Below the pieces are notes generated by a model. That model was not told where the DNA came from. It did not search any database and saw nothing but the letters and a program-made list of their open reading frames with translations. Shown here one piece after another: positions 5,778 to 7,071 of a stretch of 7,071 bases of DNA; the stretch's first letter is position 1, and every line of letters starts with the position of its first letter. Position numbers and translations under genes: made by a program. The stretch is taken from contig ONTN01000069.1 in NCBI GenBank assembly GCA_900320765.1, positions 1-7,071 of the forward strand. Direction: 5' to 3'. This DNA is from an uncultured Eubacteriales bacterium. GTDB taxonomy: Bacteria; Bacillota; Clostridia; Oscillospirales; Oscillospiraceae.

Positions 5778-7071
5778 ATGAAAAAGATTCTTTGCATCGC
5801 GCTTGCCCTTGTAATGCTCGCGGGCTGCGCCGCCGCTCCCGGCAATGAAGGGGAGAGGGAAGAGATCGAGCAGCTTCTTGAGACCGGGTACTATTCCCTT
5901 GAGGATGAGGACGGAGAGCCTGCGGGTTATCTCCGGGTCCAGTCCCGCCAGATAACCTGGTACGACGCGGACGGCAACGAGATCACGAAGAAAAACTATG
6001 AATTCAACGAGGAAGACGGCACATACGAGGTCACAAAGGGCGAAGACTTCAAGGTCGAGAAGCAGAAGAAAAAGCTATATTATATAAATGAAGATGATGA
6101 GAAGTTTCTTTTATCTTCAATAGAGAAGACCGATATACCCACCCCGGCGCAGCCGGAGCCCGAGCCCACGCCAGTAACTCCCGAGCCTGAGCCGGAACCC
6201 GAGCCGGAACCGGAGCCCGAGCCCACGCCGGCGACCCCCACCGCACTTGCGCCTGAGGAGATATACGCCCTCGCCCTCCCGTCTACCGTCGAGATCACGG
6301 CCTTCGTTTCCGAAAGCTATTACTACACCGGAACGGGCTTCTTTGACGACGACAGCGGCACGGTAATAACGAATTACCACGTTATCGACGGCACGAGCTG
6401 GGGATACGTCACCACCTCAACCGGCAAGGAATACAGCATAATGAACGTGCTGGGGTACGACGCAGACCTTGACATAGCCATTCTTCAGACCGGAGCCGAG
6501 GGCTACAAGCCCCTCGTAAGGAGAACGGCGAAGGTCGTCACCGGCGAGTCGGTCTACGCGCTCGGAAGCTCCCTCGGCTTCTCCGGCACCTTCTCCGACG
6601 GAGTTGTTTCCTCCGCATCGAGGGAATTTGACGGTCAGTATTACGTTCAGCATACGGCCGCGATCTCCCACGGCAACAGCGGCGGCCCGCTTCTGGATAA
6701 ATACGGTCAGGTCCTGGGCATAAACTGCGCCTATATCGACGGCGGACAGAACATTAACCTCGCGATACCCATCGAGATGGTGGATACAGTTAGCCGCAAC
6801 GTGAACAAGCCGCTCTCCGAGCTGAGCGGAAGGAGCTATGAGGAAGAGCCTGATCCCTCGGGCGAAGTTGAAGGCTTCGAGGACGGCACCGCGGCTCTCT
6901 CCACCGGGCACAGCCTCGAGATGCAGCTTCCCTCGGTAATGTGGGAGAATATGGAGGTAAACGATACCGAGACCGGCCTTTCAGCCGAGTACACGGCCGA
7001 GGATTATGTACTTTACATATATACCGATATGTACGACGAGGAGGACGCCTCGCTCGACGATTACGACGCTC
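5778..7071 (+). CDS. Lipoprotein HtrA/DegP-like trypsin-fold serine protease (3' end outside window)
   Basis: GAGAGGAG (5763-5770) lies 7 nt before the ATG, and 431 codons are visible before the window ends. A lipoprotein signal is clear: KK, a hydrophobic core and lipobox LAGC with Cys17, so the mature protein should be anchored outside the membrane. Residues about 28-117 form an acidic, aromatic, probably beta-rich domain I do not recognise. Residues about 121-155 are a Pro/Glu/Thr spacer with seven consecutive PE pairs. The protease domain follows, with catalytic His201 (TNYHVIDG), Asp232 (DADLDIAIL) and Ser301 (HGNSGGPLL), all intact. The region after about 350 is acidic and shows no PDZ domain before the cut. 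Likely role: degradation or quality control of surface proteins, or a stress response. It starts 24 nt after the flavoprotein stop, so cotranscription is plausible. Confidence 0.9.
   Translation, partial: MKKILCIALALVMLAGCAAAPGNEGEREEIEQLLETGYYSLEDEDGEPAGYLRVQSRQITWYDADGNEITKKNYEFNEEDGTYEVTKGEDFKVEKQKKKLYYINEDDEKFLLSSIEKTDIPTPAQPEPEPTPVTPEPEPEPEPEPEPEPTPATPTALAPEEIYALALPSTVEITAFVSESYYYTGTGFFDDDSGTVITNYHVIDGTSWGYVTTSTGKEYSIMNVLGYDADLDIAILQTGAEGYKPLVRRTAKVVTGESVYALGSSLGFSGTFSDGVVSSASREFDGQYYVQHTAAISHGNSGGPLLDKYGQVLGINCAYIDGGQNINLAIPIEMVDTVSRNVNKPLSELSGRSYEEEPDPSGEVEGFEDGTAALSTGHSLEMQLPSVMWENMEVNDTETGLSAEYTAEDYVLYIYTDMYDEEDASLDDYDA
6180..6227 (+). repeat. Pro-Glu codon repeat (PE-rich spacer) inside the lipoprotein protease
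   Basis: Alternating CCN-GAR codons encode seven consecutive Pro-Glu pairs and a PT (residues 135-150). A shorter PEPEPTP block lies just before (residues 126-132). Such stretches make rigid, extended spacers that hold a catalytic domain away from the membrane or through the wall. Synonymous codons vary (CCC, CCG, CCT; GAG, GAA), so the protein sequence rather than recent slippage seems to be kept. Confidence 0.8.

Noticed and set aside
6049..6911. Open frames on the - strand with Gly/Ser or Arg/Leu repeats
   Set aside because: These are the antisense of the Pro-Glu repeat and protease domain. The + strand frame has a lipobox and a complete catalytic triad.

Overview
The window looks like a chromosomal segment of an anaerobic, Gram-positive-type bacterium, most likely a gut member of the Clostridia (Bacillota). 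The grounds are strong AGGAGG-type ribosome binding sites, sigma-A-like promoters, CCA-encoding tRNA genes, an oxygen-sensitive multi-[4Fe-4S] flavoprotein, and a lipobox lipoprotein with a Pro-Glu spacer. No marker gene fixes the genus, so this is inference. The window divides at about 2.5 kb into two parts with clearly different composition.

Left part (about 1-2425, + strand): a tightly packed, apparently single operon of small genes typical of integrated phage-like or mobile elements. It encodes a 60-aa basic protein, a possible overlapping 60-aa Cys-rich ORF, a helix-turn-helix protein like phage small-terminase (TerS) or homeodomain-type HTH proteins, a run of small proteins (61, 81, 44, 92 and 72 aa) and a 209-aa helical protein. 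Several stops and starts overlap, and almost every gene has a good Shine-Dalgarno (SD). Four of the small proteins begin with the same R-(L/I)-x-x-L-E helix signature, which also occurs at the C-terminus of the HTH protein. The operon ends at a GC-rich intrinsic terminator (2396-2424). No integrase, large terminase, portal or capsid gene lies in the window, so only one end of the element is visible.

Middle (about 2426-2930): a perfect 12-bp tandem repeat, a leftward terminator, then tRNA-Thr(GGT) and tRNA-Asp(GTC) on the - strand, 3 nt apart, driven by a near-consensus promoter (TTGACA-17 bp-TATATT). The element abuts the 3' end of tRNA-Thr, the usual target of tyrosine integrases, so the tRNA-Thr 3' end is a candidate attachment site. 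A rightward promoter for the next gene lies about 60-120 bp beyond the tRNA promoter.

Right part (2931-7071, + strand, visibly more GC-rich, with many GAG, GCC, CGC, AGG and ATA codons): a 940-aa fusion flavoprotein. It combines an N-terminal winged-helix and Cys-rich region, a ferredoxin motif, a GltD/NfnB-like Fe-S plus FAD/NAD(P) core, and a C-terminal ferredoxin. After 24 bp comes a lipoprotein HtrA-like trypsin-fold protease (at least 431 aa) that runs off the window. The two genes may be cotranscribed but have no obvious shared biochemical job. They look like host backbone, in contrast to the acquired left part.
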